64,000 nucleotides of DNA from Loigolactobacillus coryniformis subsp. coryniformis KCTC 3167 = DSM 20001 (GTDB taxonomy: Bacteria > Bacillota > Bacilli > Lactobacillales > Lactobacillaceae), in contig NZ_CP017713.1 of NCBI RefSeq assembly GCF_002706425.1, positions 1,116,001-1,180,000 on the forward strand, written 5' to 3'. The notes under the pieces were generated by a model. It was not told the origin of the DNA. It saw nothing but the letters and a program-made list of their open reading frames with translations, and did no database searches. Both the position numbers and the translations under genes were made by a program. Each line of letters opens with the position of its first letter. Positions within the stretch are counted from its first letter, which is position 1. Of the stretch, positions 26,207 through 34,981 are shown piece by piece.

Positions 26207-27622
26207 ATGAAAGTCGTTAAAAATTATCTTTATAATGCGGGTTATCAGATTTTTCTGTTACTCGTCCCTTTGATCACAACGCCGTACATTGCGCGGGTGA
26301 TTGGACCAACTGGTGTCGGTATCAATGCCTACACTAATTCAATTATTCAGTATTTTGTGTTATTCGGTAGTATCGGTATTAATATGTATGGTAACCGGGA
26401 GGTAGCTTTTTATCGGGATGATCCGCATAAGTTAACTAAAGCCTTTTGGGAAATTGAATTGTTGCGTTTTTCGGCGATTATTGTGGCGGAAGCAGCCTTT
26501 TTTATTTACCTTGGTTTTACTGATCAATACCACACTTATTTATTGATGCAGTCATTATTGATTACCGCCGCTGCCTTTGATATTTCTTGGTTCTTTATGG
26601 GTTTGGAGGATTTTCGCACAACGGTGGTCCGCAATACGATCGTTAAAATCGTATCGGTGATTTTAATTTTTTCATTTGTTAAGACGGCACAAGATCTAGC
26701 AATTTATATTTTGATCATTTCTGGGTCACAGTTGGTTGGTAATTTAACTTTATGGCCGTTTTTACGCCGTCACTTAGTAAAGGTTAATTGGCACAAGCTG
26801 AATTTAGTGCCACATCTACGACCGGCTTTGGTGTTGTTCATTCCACAAATAGCAACGCAGATCTATTTGGTTTTAAATAAGACGATGTTAGGGAAGATCA
26901 CCGGTGTGACTGCAGCTGGATTTTTTGATAACTCAGATAAAATTATTAAAATGGTTTTAGCGGTGGTTACGGCTACGGGGACTGTTATGCTGCCACGGGT
27001 TGCTCATACATTTGCCCAAGGCGATAAAGTACAAGTTCGACGTTATCTGTACAGTTCATTTGACTTTGTAACGGCTGCTTCGGTGCCAATGACCATGGGC
27101 TTAGCGGCGATTGCACCTAAATTTGCTGTCTGGTTCTTTGGTGCTAAATTTGCAGCGACCAATGTTTTGATTATGTTAGAAGCACCTGCCATTCTAATGA
27201 TTGCTTGGAGTAATGTTTTGGGGATGCAATATTTGATGCCGACCAATCGTAATCGTGATTTTACGATCTCAGTCACGATCGGAGCTGTGGTCAATTTGAT
27301 CCTCAATATTCCGTTGATCATTAACTTTGGTGCTGCTGGTGCTGCTGTGTCAACGGTTCTATCTGAAGCTAGCGTCACAATCTATCAATTGTACGTTGTC
27401 CGCGATGAATTATCGGTTCGCCATTTATTTGCCGATCTATGGAAATATTTGGTTGCAGGGCTCGCGATGTTTGCCGTAGTTTTTTGGCTCAATACAACAC
27501 AGCCGTTTAATACCATGTGGTTATTGATTGAAGTTGGTGCTGGCGTAATTATCTATGCTGGATTGATTGTACTTTTACGAGCGCAAATTATTAAACAAGT
27601 TCGTCAGTTACTTGGACGGTAA
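26207..27622 (+). CDS. Polysaccharide flippase (Wzx / MATE-like, oligosaccharide transporter)
   Basis: A 471-residue protein with about 14 membrane helices. The start MKVVKNYLYNAGYQIFLLLVPLITTPYIARVIGPTGVG is the typical opening of Wzx-type flippases, which carry undecaprenyl-diphosphate-linked repeat units across the membrane. It follows the Wzy-like gene by 65 bases and ends before a terminator. With the Wzz- and Wzy-like genes it forms a minimal EPS export set; no glycosyltransferases accompany it here. Confidence 0.88.
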   Translation: MKVVKNYLYNAGYQIFLLLVPLITTPYIARVIGPTGVGINAYTNSIIQYFVLFGSIGINMYGNREVAFYRDDPHKLTKAFWEIELLRFSAIIVAEAAFFIYLGFTDQYHTYLLMQSLLITAAAFDISWFFMGLEDFRTTVVRNTIVKIVSVILIFSFVKTAQDLAIYILIISGSQLVGNLTLWPFLRRHLVKVNWHKLNLVPHLRPALVLFIPQIATQIYLVLNKTMLGKITGVTAAGFFDNSDKIIKMVLAVVTATGTVMLPRVAHTFAQGDKVQVRRYLYSSFDFVTAASVPMTMGLAAIAPKFAVWFFGAKFAATNVLIMLEAPAILMIAWSNVLGMQYLMPTNRNRDFTISVTIGAVVNLILNIPLIINFGAAGAAVSTVLSEASVTIYQLYVVRDELSVRHLFADLWKYLVAGLAMFAVVFWLNTTQPFNTMWLLIEVGAGVIIYAGLIVLLRAQIIKQVRQLLGR

Positions 27623-27655
27623 AATTTAGTGGTATGACTTAGCACTGATTCGTTT

Positions 27656-27686
27656 AGCTTCTTCCTACTTGGAAGAAGTTTTTTTA
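27656..27686 (+). terminator. Terminator after the flippase gene
   Basis: Stem CTTCTTCC / GGAAGAAG, loop of 5, then T7. Confidence 0.85.
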
Positions 27687-27765
27687 TACCTGCAACTAAC
27701 TAGAAGTTCCCACCAATTTTGAATATTGTATGAACTTTCCAAGTTTATTCGGTGAAAGCGGTTTA

Positions 27766-28665
27766 CAAAAGGGTTCGCGCGTTTTATGATCAAGTTAGCT
27801 AATTAGATCCAGCTAATTGAAAAAATAAAAAACACCAAGACAAATCTCTGTTATCATTGATGTTCCAACACAAAAATGAAAGCGGTTGGTCGCCTGATGC
27901 CGCGGTGGGCCGCGCTAAACTTGAAGGCTTATATCAACCTGAGGAGATGGTTTCGACCAAGACATTATACCACTATATCGATGCGCAACTACTTGAAGTC
28001 CGTAATCTTGATCTGCTCGAAAAAAACCGGCGCCGCACCAAACACCACCATTCACCCAAGCATAAGCGTCTGGCCGGACGAAGTATCGAAGAGCGACCTA
28101 AAAGTATTGATCAGCGCCAAGAGTTCGGTCACTTTGAGTTGGATACCGTAGTCGGTAAACGTAACGGCCAAGAAAGTGTCATTCTAACGCTGATCGAGCG
28201 CCAATCTCGCTGTCAGATCCTGCGTTTGATTGATGGCCGTGACGCCGATTCAGTCAACTACGAACTGGCTAAGATCTGCCAAGAATACGGGCATATCATG
28301 AAGTCCGTTACCGCTGACAACGGGGCAGAATTCGCAGCGGCGGGGACGGTGCTTGACGGGGTTGCCGACCTTTATTATGCCCACCCTTACCGCTCTTCAG
28401 AACGAGGCACAAATGAGGCGCATAATCGAATAATCCGTCGTGATGTGCCTAAGGGCCTGTCCATGAATACTTTAGGCCCTAGTGATATCCAAGCAGTGGA
28501 AGCCAAGCTAAACAACTTACCACGCCGGCAGTCAGGTTACCAAACCCAAAAAGAGCTTTTCCCCGCTGCCGCCGGCTAAAGATTGAATCTTTAAAATATG
28601 AATATCAATGAAAATACTGTCTTACCGGGATTTATTGCGTGGCTAATTTGTTCTTGCAATTTGGG
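27766..28665 (+). mobile_element. IS30-family element, copy 3, internally deleted
   Basis: 900 bp with the same ends as copies 1 and 2 but many base differences, and lacking roughly 340 bp that encode the helix-turn-helix region. No target duplication is visible. It is an older relic than copies 1 and 2. Confidence 0.88.
27857..28579 (+). pseudogene. IS30 transposase lacking its N-terminus
   Basis: The frame retains the DDE core (ELDTVVGK, VTADNGAEF, GTNEAHNRIIRR), but the DNA-binding domain is gone. The joined 5' end reads MMFQHKNESGWSPDAA. The original ATG region is fused out of frame. It should not support transposition by itself. Confidence 0.85.
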
Positions 28666-28728
28666 AATAAATTATACATTATGAATACTATAAATTTTAA
28701 AGGCAAAAGATAAGGGGAGTGAAGCACA

Positions 28729-29130
28729 ATGATCAAATTATTTACGCAGACAAGTTGTAATTCTTCACGAAAGGCGCGCCAATGGCTTCGGGACCACGAT
28801 GTCCAATTTGAAGAACAAAATGTCGGTAAAAAGGCGCCAACGACCGCAGAATTGAAGCACATTTTAAGCCTGACTGAAAATGGTTTAGATGATATTATTT
28901 CTACTCGTTCGCGTGCGTATCCAGAAGTTGCTGCTCAGCTACCAGATATGTCATTTAATGAAACTTTAAAATTACTTTGCGAACGGACCCAGTTACTACG
29001 TAAACCGATTATGGTCACTGAAAATAAAGTACAAATTGGCTTCAATGATGATGAAATTCGGAAATTCATACCGCGGCATATTCGGCGCTTGGATTTTATG
29101 AAAGCGATGATCAACGCGGCTGGAGTCTAG
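28729..29130 (+). CDS. Spx/ArsC-family protein with CxxS motif
   Basis: A 133-residue thioredoxin-fold protein of the Spx group, which binds the RNA polymerase alpha subunit to redirect transcription under thiol stress. The redox motif of Bacillus subtilis Spx (C10-x-x-C13) is C10-N-S-S13 here, so a disulfide switch is not possible in this motif. The RKPIMVTENKVQIGF block and the DDEIRKFIPRHIRRLDF tail agree with the family. The ATG follows AAGGGGAGTG. It is probably one of several paralogues in the genome and may work without redox sensing, or as an ArsC-like reductase. Confidence 0.82.
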   Translation: MIKLFTQTSCNSSRKARQWLRDHDVQFEEQNVGKKAPTTAELKHILSLTENGLDDIISTRSRAYPEVAAQLPDMSFNETLKLLCERTQLLRKPIMVTENKVQIGFNDDEIRKFIPRHIRRLDFMKAMINAAGV

Positions 29131-29182
29131 ATGTAAAATTTAAGCAAGCTTTTGTAATACAGATAAAATAAGATTGAGGTTG

Positions 29183-29212
29183 AAGCCGGGCTAGGGGTGG
29201 CACGGCTTTTTT
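29183..29212 (+). terminator. Terminator after the Spx-like gene
   Basis: AAGCCG...CGGCTT followed by T's. Confidence 0.7.
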
Positions 29213-29244
29213 GATACAATTAAATTAAAAGAGAGGTTTTTTAG

Positions 29245-29781
29245 ATGGAAATAAAAATTAGGCCAGTGCAACCAGCCGAATATGCAACAACTAAATTAGT
29301 GGTAAAACAAGCTTTTGCGGGGATTGAATATACCGACGGTGATGAGCATGAGCTGATAGGACGGCTACGCCAGGAGCATGCTTATCATCCAGAATTTGAT
29401 GTGGTGGCACAGAGGGCTAATGGGGAAATTATTGGTCATGCGCTTTTATCGGAAATTACAATTTGCGATCAAGAGCTGACGGTTACAGCGTTAGTCCTAG
29501 CACCACTGGCTGTTTTACCGGAATATCAACATCAAGGTGTTGGTGGTCGCTTGATTGCTTATTTGGAGCAAGCAGCGCGGCAAGCTGGTTATCCTGCAAT
29601 CAGTATTTTAGGTGATCCTGCTTACTATAGTCGCTTTGGTTATCAACCAGCCAGCAACTACGGTATCAAAGCAAGTTTTACAGTACCAGCTGCCTACTAT
29701 TTGCTTAAGCCGCTGGTCAACGATGGTTTATCAACTGTTAAAGGTACGATTTATTATCAAGCTGCTTTTGGTTTGAATTAA
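29245..29781 (+). CDS. GNAT-family N-acetyltransferase (YhbS-like)
   Basis: A 178-residue GNAT acetyltransferase. The acetyl-CoA site is PEYQHQGVGGRLIAYLEQAAR (residues about 92-112), followed by ISILGDPAYYSRFGYQPAS, a pattern typical of YhbS-like predicted acetyltransferases. The substrate is unknown. The ATG follows AGAGAGGTTTTTTAG. It is a single gene between terminators. Confidence 0.85.
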   Translation: MEIKIRPVQPAEYATTKLVVKQAFAGIEYTDGDEHELIGRLRQEHAYHPEFDVVAQRANGEIIGHALLSEITICDQELTVTALVLAPLAVLPEYQHQGVGGRLIAYLEQAARQAGYPAISILGDPAYYSRFGYQPASNYGIKASFTVPAAYYLLKPLVNDGLSTVKGTIYYQAAFGLN

Positions 29782-29959
29782 AAGCTAACATGGATATGTT
29801 ATTTTACGTCTGAGCAAATTTTAGATTGGTATTTGGTAACAAGTTGCTAAGAAAGCCCTAATTTTGCCGGTTATTGGTTGTGCTAATTTCTAGATATGTT
29901 ATGGTATAGCCAACAGATAAATTAACAACCTTACATGTCAATTAGAAAGGAAGAGAACC

Positions 29960-30199
29960 TTGTCAGCCACGAGAACTATTTCTGATTATGAACTGTTTCA
30001 GCATTTCAAAAGTTATTTGTTAGACCACCGTCAGCAAGTCAAACAATATCGATCAGTCAAGGAATACGTGCAAAAGGAACAACCGACTATGACCCCGTTT
30101 ATGCGCAGCCAGGTCCGAATTCCCAAGCATTATAAGCGGGTGATTCGTCAGTTAACACCGCAAGATTTCGCTCAGTTCGAACGACAATTAAATCGTTAA
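29960..30199 (+). CDS. Small conserved-looking hypothetical protein, paralogue 1
   Basis: A 79-residue basic protein starting at TTG 29960, after GAAAGGAAGAG. It shares its pattern with the protein at 30378-30620: ISDYELFQHFKSYLLDH...VKQYRSVKEYV at the start and IPKHYKRVIRQLTPQDFAQF at the end. No signal peptide, membrane helix or known motif. I do not recognise the family. It is followed by its own terminator. Confidence 0.65.
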   Translation: MSATRTISDYELFQHFKSYLLDHRQQVKQYRSVKEYVQKEQPTMTPFMRSQVRIPKHYKRVIRQLTPQDFAQFERQLNR

Positions 30200-30205
30200 C
30201 CAAGC

Positions 30206-30236
30206 AAACTCGTTACGTGTAATAGCGAGTTTTTTT
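30206..30236 (+). terminator. Terminator between the two small paralogues
   Basis: AAACTCG...CGAGTTT followed by T's. Confidence 0.75.
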
Positions 30237-30377
30237 GATACTATTTAAAGTCTTGATGAGATTTACTTAAGATTAAATAATAAATGTAACAGATTACTTG
30301 CTATGTGAGGTGGAACGCGTTACTTTAAAGGCGTAGAGCAAACGTTTTATTGATTTATTGTAGGAGGAGGGTTTATC

Positions 30378-30620
30378 ATGTTTACCAGCACGAAACCAAT
30401 TAATGATTATGAATTGTTGCAGCAGTTCAAGGGCTTTTTAACTGATCACAAAGCGCAGATCAAAGATTATCCTGATTTGGAAACCTATGTGGCTAATGCA
30501 CATGCAGGCTTTTACTTCACACCACTGCAAACGGACAAAATCCCGGCACGTTACAATCGGGTAATTAGACAGCTGACCTCTAGTGATTATCAGCAATTAG
30601 CTAAAATGTTACAGTTATAG
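30378..30620 (+). CDS. Small conserved-looking hypothetical protein, paralogue 2
   Basis: An 80-residue protein with a strong AGGAGGAGGG ribosome site. It aligns end to end with the protein at 29960-30199 (INDYELLQQFKGFLTDHKAQIKDYPDLETYV and IPARYNRVIRQLTSSDYQQL). The central segments differ (HAGFYFTPLQTDK versus QPTMTPFMRSQVR). Probably soluble and helical. The pair arose by duplication but each copy has its own terminator, so they need not be co-expressed. Confidence 0.7.
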   Translation: MFTSTKPINDYELLQQFKGFLTDHKAQIKDYPDLETYVANAHAGFYFTPLQTDKIPARYNRVIRQLTSSDYQQLAKMLQL

Positions 30621-30638
30621 TTTTATGCCATTATTTTG

Positions 30639-30668
30639 GAGCTTAGGACAATACCTAGGCTCTTTTTT
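30639..30668 (+). terminator. Terminator after the second small paralogue
   Basis: GAGCTTAGG...CCTAGGCTC followed by T's. Confidence 0.75.
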
Positions 30669-30788
30669 ATTTAATTACCGTGGTTACTAGCTTATTCTTG
30701 TATGCGCTTGCGATTATTAGGTGTTTTTAAGGAACTGGTGCCCAACTTATTGTATAATGAAATCATACTTTTTATTGGAGGCATGAAA

Positions 30789-31691
30789 ATGAACGTACAT
30801 AAAGCAGTGATTCCTGCCGCAGGATTAGGGACGCGGTTTTTACCAGCAACTAAAGCAATGGCTAAAGAAATGTTGCCGATCGTTGATAAACCAACGATTC
30901 AATTCATCGTGGAAGAAGCACAAGCATCTGGGATCGATGATATTTTAATTATTACTGGTAAAGGTAAGCGACCAATCGAAGATCATTTCGATTCCGTACC
31001 TGAACTGGAACAAAACTTGATCAAAAAACAAAAAGATGAAATGTTGAAAGTTGTTCAAGAGACAACCAACATGAAAGTTAATCTGTTTTTCATTCGCCAA
31101 TCACATCCCAATGGTTTAGGCGACGCCGTTCGTTTGGCCAAGTCATTTATTGCCAATGAACCTTTTGTCGTTATGCTTGGCGATGATTTAATGGAGGATA
31201 AAGTACCGTTGACCAAGCAATTGATCAATGATTACGAAAAGACCCATGCGTCAACTTTAGCCGTTAAGCGGGTTCCCCACGATGAGGTTTCTAAGTACGG
31301 TGTGATCGATCCCGAAGCTGAAGAGTTTCCTGGGTTATACAATGTGCGCCAATTTGTCGAGAAACCAGCTGCCGATAAAGCACCTAGTGACTTGGCAATC
31401 ATTGGTCGTTATCTGCTAACCCCAGAGATCTTCGATATTTTGGAAAATCAAAAACCTGGTGCTGGTGGGGAGATCCAGTTAACTGACGCAATCGATGAAT
31501 TAAATAAAATTCAGCGAGTGTTTGCCCATGAATTTAAGGGTAATCGTTATGATGTTGGTAATAAATTTGGTTATGTGCAAACTAATATTGAATTTGGTTT
31601 ACGCCATCCAGAAGTGAAGGATCAGTTGAAAGACTATATTATTGAGCTTTCAAAAAAATTAGAAGCTGAGAAAAAAGCAGCTAAAAAATAG
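30789..31691 (+). CDS. galU: UTP-glucose-1-phosphate uridylyltransferase
   Basis: A 300-residue enzyme making UDP-glucose from UTP and glucose-1-phosphate, the precursor for glycolipids, teichoic-acid sugars and exopolysaccharide. The nucleotide-binding start [44 protein letters not shown] and GEIQLTDAI are diagnostic. GGAGG ends at 30781, one base before the ATG at 30783 but seven before the ATG at 30789, so the latter is chosen. A TATAAT lies at about 30752. The gene is alone and ends at a two-sided terminator. It supplies the surface-glycan genes in the left half. Confidence 0.95.
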   Translation: MNVHKAVIPAAGLGTRFLPATKAMAKEMLPIVDKPTIQFIVEEAQASGIDDILIITGKGKRPIEDHFDSVPELEQNLIKKQKDEMLKVVQETTNMKVNLFFIRQSHPNGLGDAVRLAKSFIANEPFVVMLGDDLMEDKVPLTKQLINDYEKTHASTLAVKRVPHDEVSKYGVIDPEAEEFPGLYNVRQFVEKPAADKAPSDLAIIGRYLLTPEIFDILENQKPGAGGEIQLTDAIDELNKIQRVFAHEFKGNRYDVGNKFGYVQTNIEFGLRHPEVKDQLKDYIIELSKKLEAEKKAAKK

Positions 31692-31695
31692 TGTT

Positions 31696-31745
31696 AAAAA
31701 ACAGTGAGGCTTTATTCCTATTTTGGAATAAGCGTCACTGTTTTT
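31696..31745. terminator. Bidirectional terminator between galU and asparaginase gene
   Basis: Long stem, AACAGTGA...ATTCC / GGAAT...TCACTGTT, with A and T runs on both sides. Confidence 0.85.
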
Positions 31746-31751
31746 GTCTGC

Positions 31752-32726
31752 TTATGAAATCGCATCGCGCATGTAAGTGGCTAGTTCTGTGCCTGTTTTA
31801 CCGCTAGACAAGGCGACTAATAATTTGATTCGCGCTTTTTGACCGTTTAAACCCTGGCAAAAGATCAAGCCCATTTTGGCTAGTTGCTGGCCACCACCTT
31901 CGTACCCGTAAACGGGTTCGGCCACGCCATTAAAACAGCGTGAAACCAAAACGATGGGAATATGCCGTGCCAATAACTTTTCGATTGCGGGTAAAGTTTG
32001 TGGCGGCAAATTACCAGCACCAGTGCCTTCAATCACTAGGCCGTTAGTTTCAGGGCGATCTAAGGCTGCAAATAAAGTGCCGTCCATCCCGGCGTAGGCT
32101 TTCAATAAATAGACTTGATCGATCACATGATCAATTTTACACAGTGATTGATTGGTGAGTTCTTGAAAGAATTTAGCACCATCTTTTTCCATAATACCGA
32201 TCGGCCCAAAAGTTGGTGTACGGAAAGTCGCCACGTTAGTCGTATGGGTTTTAGTGACGAAACGCGCACTATGGACTTCATCATTCATTACCACTAGGAC
32301 ACCTTTGCCACGCGCACTAGGCGATGCCGCTGTTTTTAAAGCACTGGTTAAATTATATAAACCATCGGAACCAATTTCATCAGAAGAGCGCATGGCACCA
32401 GTGATGACAACTGGAATCAGCGGTGGCAAAGTTAGATCAAGAAAATAGGCAGTTTCTTCCAGTGTGTCGGTACCATGGGTGATAACGACACCGTCGATAC
32501 CATCTTTTTCGGCAGCTACGATACGATCTTTGAGTTGCAGCATTTCTGTTGGGGTCATGTGTGGCGAGGGTAGATTAAAGGCTTCTTCCACAGTTAGATC
32601 GTATTTACCTTGAAACAAGTTATTATAGGCCATTAATGGGTTGGCTGTACTAGGTGTAAGTGCACCACTTTCATTTTCGGCCATGGCGATCGTACCGCCA
32701 GTATGTAAAATTAAAATACGTTGCAT
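31752..32726 (-). CDS. L-asparaginase (type I)
   Basis: A 324-residue asparaginase that hydrolyses asparagine to aspartate and ammonia. The first catalytic threonine is in ILHTGGTIAM (about residue 12) and the second block is VVITHGTDTLEETAYFL with the Thr-Asp pair. No signal peptide, so cytoplasmic. The ATG is preceded by GGAATAGGAGTCG, part of a leader motif also seen before murT and prfA. Its upstream region holds a promoter and an internal terminator, which suggests attenuation or a separate small RNA. Confidence 0.92.
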   Translation of the reverse strand: MQRILILHTGGTIAMAENESGALTPSTANPLMAYNNLFQGKYDLTVEEAFNLPSPHMTPTEMLQLKDRIVAAEKDGIDGVVITHGTDTLEETAYFLDLTLPPLIPVVITGAMRSSDEIGSDGLYNLTSALKTAASPSARGKGVLVVMNDEVHSARFVTKTHTTNVATFRTPTFGPIGIMEKDGAKFFQELTNQSLCKIDHVIDQVYLLKAYAGMDGTLFAALDRPETNGLVIEGTGAGNLPPQTLPAIEKLLARHIPIVLVSRCFNGVAEPVYGYEGGGQQLAKMGLIFCQGLNGQKARIKLLVALSSGKTGTELATYMRDAIS

Positions 32727-32733
32727 TGCTCAT

Positions 32734-32756
32734 CGACTCCTATTCCACGATTAAGG
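32734..32756 (-). promoter_or_regulatory. Leader motif shared with murT and prfA (ACCTTAATCGTGGAATAGGAG type)
   Basis: On the minus strand, directly before the asparaginase start, the bases GACCTTAATCGTGGAATAGG run into the ribosome site. Nearly the same string stands before murT (59379-59398) and before prfA (60697-60715). Role unknown. Confidence 0.5.
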
Positions 32757-32813
32757 TCGTTTCTTCTATAAATAAATAATAAGCATTATTGGCAGAGGTT
32801 CAACTATGCTAAA

Positions 32814-33014
32814 TAAAAAAAGAACATCTTCGGGCGGAAGATGTTCTGGGGAGAGTCACTTCTTCGGGGGAAGAAGTGTCGAAAAATGAAAAAGGTTTGG
32901 TTTGTTTTGGTTACATGATTAATATAACCGATAGAAATGAAAAATGCCCGTGAATACACTCAGAAAATGATTAATTTTCGCTCATTTTATTATTGCCAGT
33001 AGTTTTTACGTCAA
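32814..33014 (-). ncRNA. Candidate small RNA or attenuated leader of the asparaginase gene
   Basis: On the minus strand there is a promoter (TTGACG at 33014-33009, 16-base spacer, TAATAA at 32992-32987), a 9-bp hairpin (32857-32878), then an 11-bp hairpin (32821-32847) followed by T7, which is a standard intrinsic terminator. Nothing on this strand upstream needs a terminator, since tsaB is divergent. The unit would give an RNA of about 165 bases, or a leader that stops before the asparaginase gene unless an antiterminator forms. The two hairpins share CTTC/GAAG arms that could cross-pair. No T-box consensus was seen. Confidence 0.5.
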
Positions 33015-33220
33015 GAATGGTTAAAAACCATGTCCGCCACTACAGGTAAGTTTTGGTATAATGTATTGTTAGAAGTACAAAGAGCTGGCGAGCTGAAACC
33101 AGTATTGATTTGTGCTAAGATGAGGAAATTAAAATAGTTGTTATGAACTAAAATAACGGCGTTAGCGAAAACGTGTTTGAAAAAGTTATTTTTTCAAATA
33201 CTTTGAAAAGGAAGTTCGAG

Positions 33221-33934
33221 ATGTTAGTTTTAGCAATTGATACATCAAATCAAGCATTGACGGTAGCATTGGCAACTGAACAACAATTGTTGGGCGAAGT
33301 GACACTGAATGTGAAGCAAACGCACAGTGATGGATTGATGCCAGCACTGGAATATTTACTTACTGCGACAAAAAGGCAGCCCAAGGATATTGAGCGGGTA
33401 GTCGTAGCGCAAGGACCAGGATCGTACACTGGGATTCGAATCGCTGTAACCACCGCGAAAACGTTAGCATGGACATTGAATAAGCAGTTAGTTGGTATCT
33501 CGAGTTTGGCGGTGCTAGCCAGCAATCTACCAGCCAGCGATCAGTTGATCGTGCCATTATTTGATGCGCGGCGGCAGGCCGTTTTTACTGGTGCTTACCA
33601 GTGGCAGAATGGACGATTAGTCAGTGTACTGGCGGATCGTCATGTTGCCTTAGCTGAGTGGCTGCCTAAATTAGTAGCGACGAAGCAGTCGCTACTCTTT
33701 GTTGGCGATACCGCTGCTTTCAGTGAACAGCTTGGCCAAGTAGGCACGATCGCTACGGCTAATTTTGCGTTACCCCATGCTGGCCAGCTAGCTCAGTTAG
33801 GGACGCAGGCAACCCCAGTTGAGGATATTCATGGTTTTGTTCCAACTTATTTACGTATGACTGAAGCCGAGGCCAACTGGTTGAAGCAACATCCCGACAA
33901 TGAAGGACATGAGCCCTATGTGGAAGAAATTTAG
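33221..33934 (+). CDS. tsaB: tRNA threonylcarbamoyladenosine biosynthesis protein TsaB
   Basis: A 237-residue ASKHA-fold protein that partners TsaD in making t6A at tRNA position 37. MLVLAIDTSNQALTVALA and VVVAQGPGSYTGIRIAVTTAKTLA are the family blocks. ATG 33221 is preceded by AAAAGGAAGTTCGAG; the frame also opens at GTG 33173 without support. The leader runs from a TATAAT at about 33057. It is the first gene of a tsaB-rimI-rimI2-tsaD operon, with each gene overlapping the next. Confidence 0.93.
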   Translation: MLVLAIDTSNQALTVALATEQQLLGEVTLNVKQTHSDGLMPALEYLLTATKRQPKDIERVVVAQGPGSYTGIRIAVTTAKTLAWTLNKQLVGISSLAVLASNLPASDQLIVPLFDARRQAVFTGAYQWQNGRLVSVLADRHVALAEWLPKLVATKQSLLFVGDTAAFSEQLGQVGTIATANFALPHAGQLAQLGTQATPVEDIHGFVPTYLRMTEAEANWLKQHPDNEGHEPYVEEI

Positions 33935-34466
33935 ACAATGGTATAACAATGAGACGATGACACCACCGCTAAGTTTTACTGCCCAAGAAATTAGTCTAGG
34001 GGGTAAGCCGTTTACACTGCGTCGCGCCACCGAAGCTGATCTAGACGAATTGTTGGAAGTTGAACGGCATTGTTATGCAGGTACGACACCGTGGGACCGC
34101 ACATCGTTTACGAACGAATTGCGTAAGGTCAATGATACGTTATATTTGGTGCTGATTACGCACGATACGATTATTGCGTTCATTGGTTGTTGGTTCACGA
34201 CCCACGAATCGCATATCACCAATTTAGCTGTTGAGCCCGATTATCAAAATGCCGGTATTGGTCGCTTTTTGATGACGTGGATGATTCGGCAAAGTCAAGA
34301 ACTACCTTCAGCCAAGCTGACTTTGGAGGTTCGTGTTAGTAATGAACCAGCCAAGCATCTGTACCGCAAACTTGGTTTTCAGGATGGTAATATTAAAAAG
34401 GCCTATTACGTAGCTGATAATGAGGACGCACTGAACATGCTATTGCCGCTGCGCACAACACCATGA
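33918..34466 (+). CDS. rimI: Ribosomal protein S18-alanine N-acetyltransferase RimI
   Basis: A 182-residue GNAT enzyme. FTLRRATEADLDELLEVERHCY, the acetyl-CoA loop VEPDYQNAGIGRFLM and LTLEVRVSNEPAKHLYRKLGF are those of RimI. It is expected to acetylate the N-terminus of S18. ATG 33918 is chosen (GAAGGA ten bases upstream); other in-frame ATGs lie at 33900, 33909 and 33957. It overlaps the end of tsaB and is followed by a second RimI-like gene overlapping by four bases. Confidence 0.87.
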   Translation: MWKKFRQWYNNETMTPPLSFTAQEISLGGKPFTLRRATEADLDELLEVERHCYAGTTPWDRTSFTNELRKVNDTLYLVLITHDTIIAFIGCWFTTHESHITNLAVEPDYQNAGIGRFLMTWMIRQSQELPSAKLTLEVRVSNEPAKHLYRKLGFQDGNIKKAYYVADNEDALNMLLPLRTTP

Positions 34467-34981
34467 TCGACTATTATTGGCCTGATAAGAAAGAACTCAC
34501 CCAGCGTGCAGCAAGGTTAGGCACTTGGTGCTACCAAGTTAGTGCAGCCAGCTATCCAAATGGCGCGCCCTGGAGTGAAGGAACGTTTCGCGCTAATTTA
34601 ACTGCACCGCACCAGTATTATTTATTTGCGGTTGTTGCTGGTCAACTGGTTGGCTTTATTAGTTATACGGCTATTTTTGATGAGGTTGAGATCACTAACG
34701 TGGTCGTAGCGCCCCAATACCAGCGTCAGCATGTTGCTTGGCAGTTATGGCAAATTTTATTGCAGGCGCAAACACAGCCGGTTTATTTTTATCTTGAAGT
34801 GCGTGCCAGTAATTTACCGGCACAAAAATTATATAAAAAACTTGGCTTTACGGTGATCAATCGCCGGCGTACTTATTACACGGCACCGGTGGAGGACGCC
34901 TTGATTATGGCATTAGAATGGAAGGAATCGAATAATGATGGAGAACAAGTCGCAGCAACGCGAGTTAATTTTAGCTTTTGA
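34463..34981 (+). CDS. Second RimI-like GNAT acetyltransferase
   Basis: A 172-residue GNAT protein whose ATG overlaps the rimI stop (ATGA). [20 protein letters not shown] replaces the usual R/Q-x-x-G-x-G loop with a form lacking the central glycines, while [21 protein letters not shown] is well kept. This suggests weakened or altered acetyl-CoA binding. It overlaps tsaD by 47 bases, so the three genes are tightly coupled. Its substrate is unknown; it may have specialised after duplication of rimI. Confidence 0.8.
   Translation: MIDYYWPDKKELTQRAARLGTWCYQVSAASYPNGAPWSEGTFRANLTAPHQYYLFAVVAGQLVGFISYTAIFDEVEITNVVVAPQYQRQHVAWQLWQILLQAQTQPVYFYLEVRASNLPAQKLYKKLGFTVINRRRTYYTAPVEDALIMALEWKESNNDGEQVAATRVNFSF

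Noticed and set aside
27748-27765. cre-like string before IS30 copy 3 (GAAAGCGGTTTACA)
   Set aside because: One base out of register with the CcpA consensus and followed by a dead IS, not a gene.
29183-29212. T-box-like string (AGGGGTGGCACGG)
   Set aside because: It deviates from AGGGTGGNACCGCG and lies in the terminator after a gene, with no tRNA-synthetase or amino-acid gene downstream.
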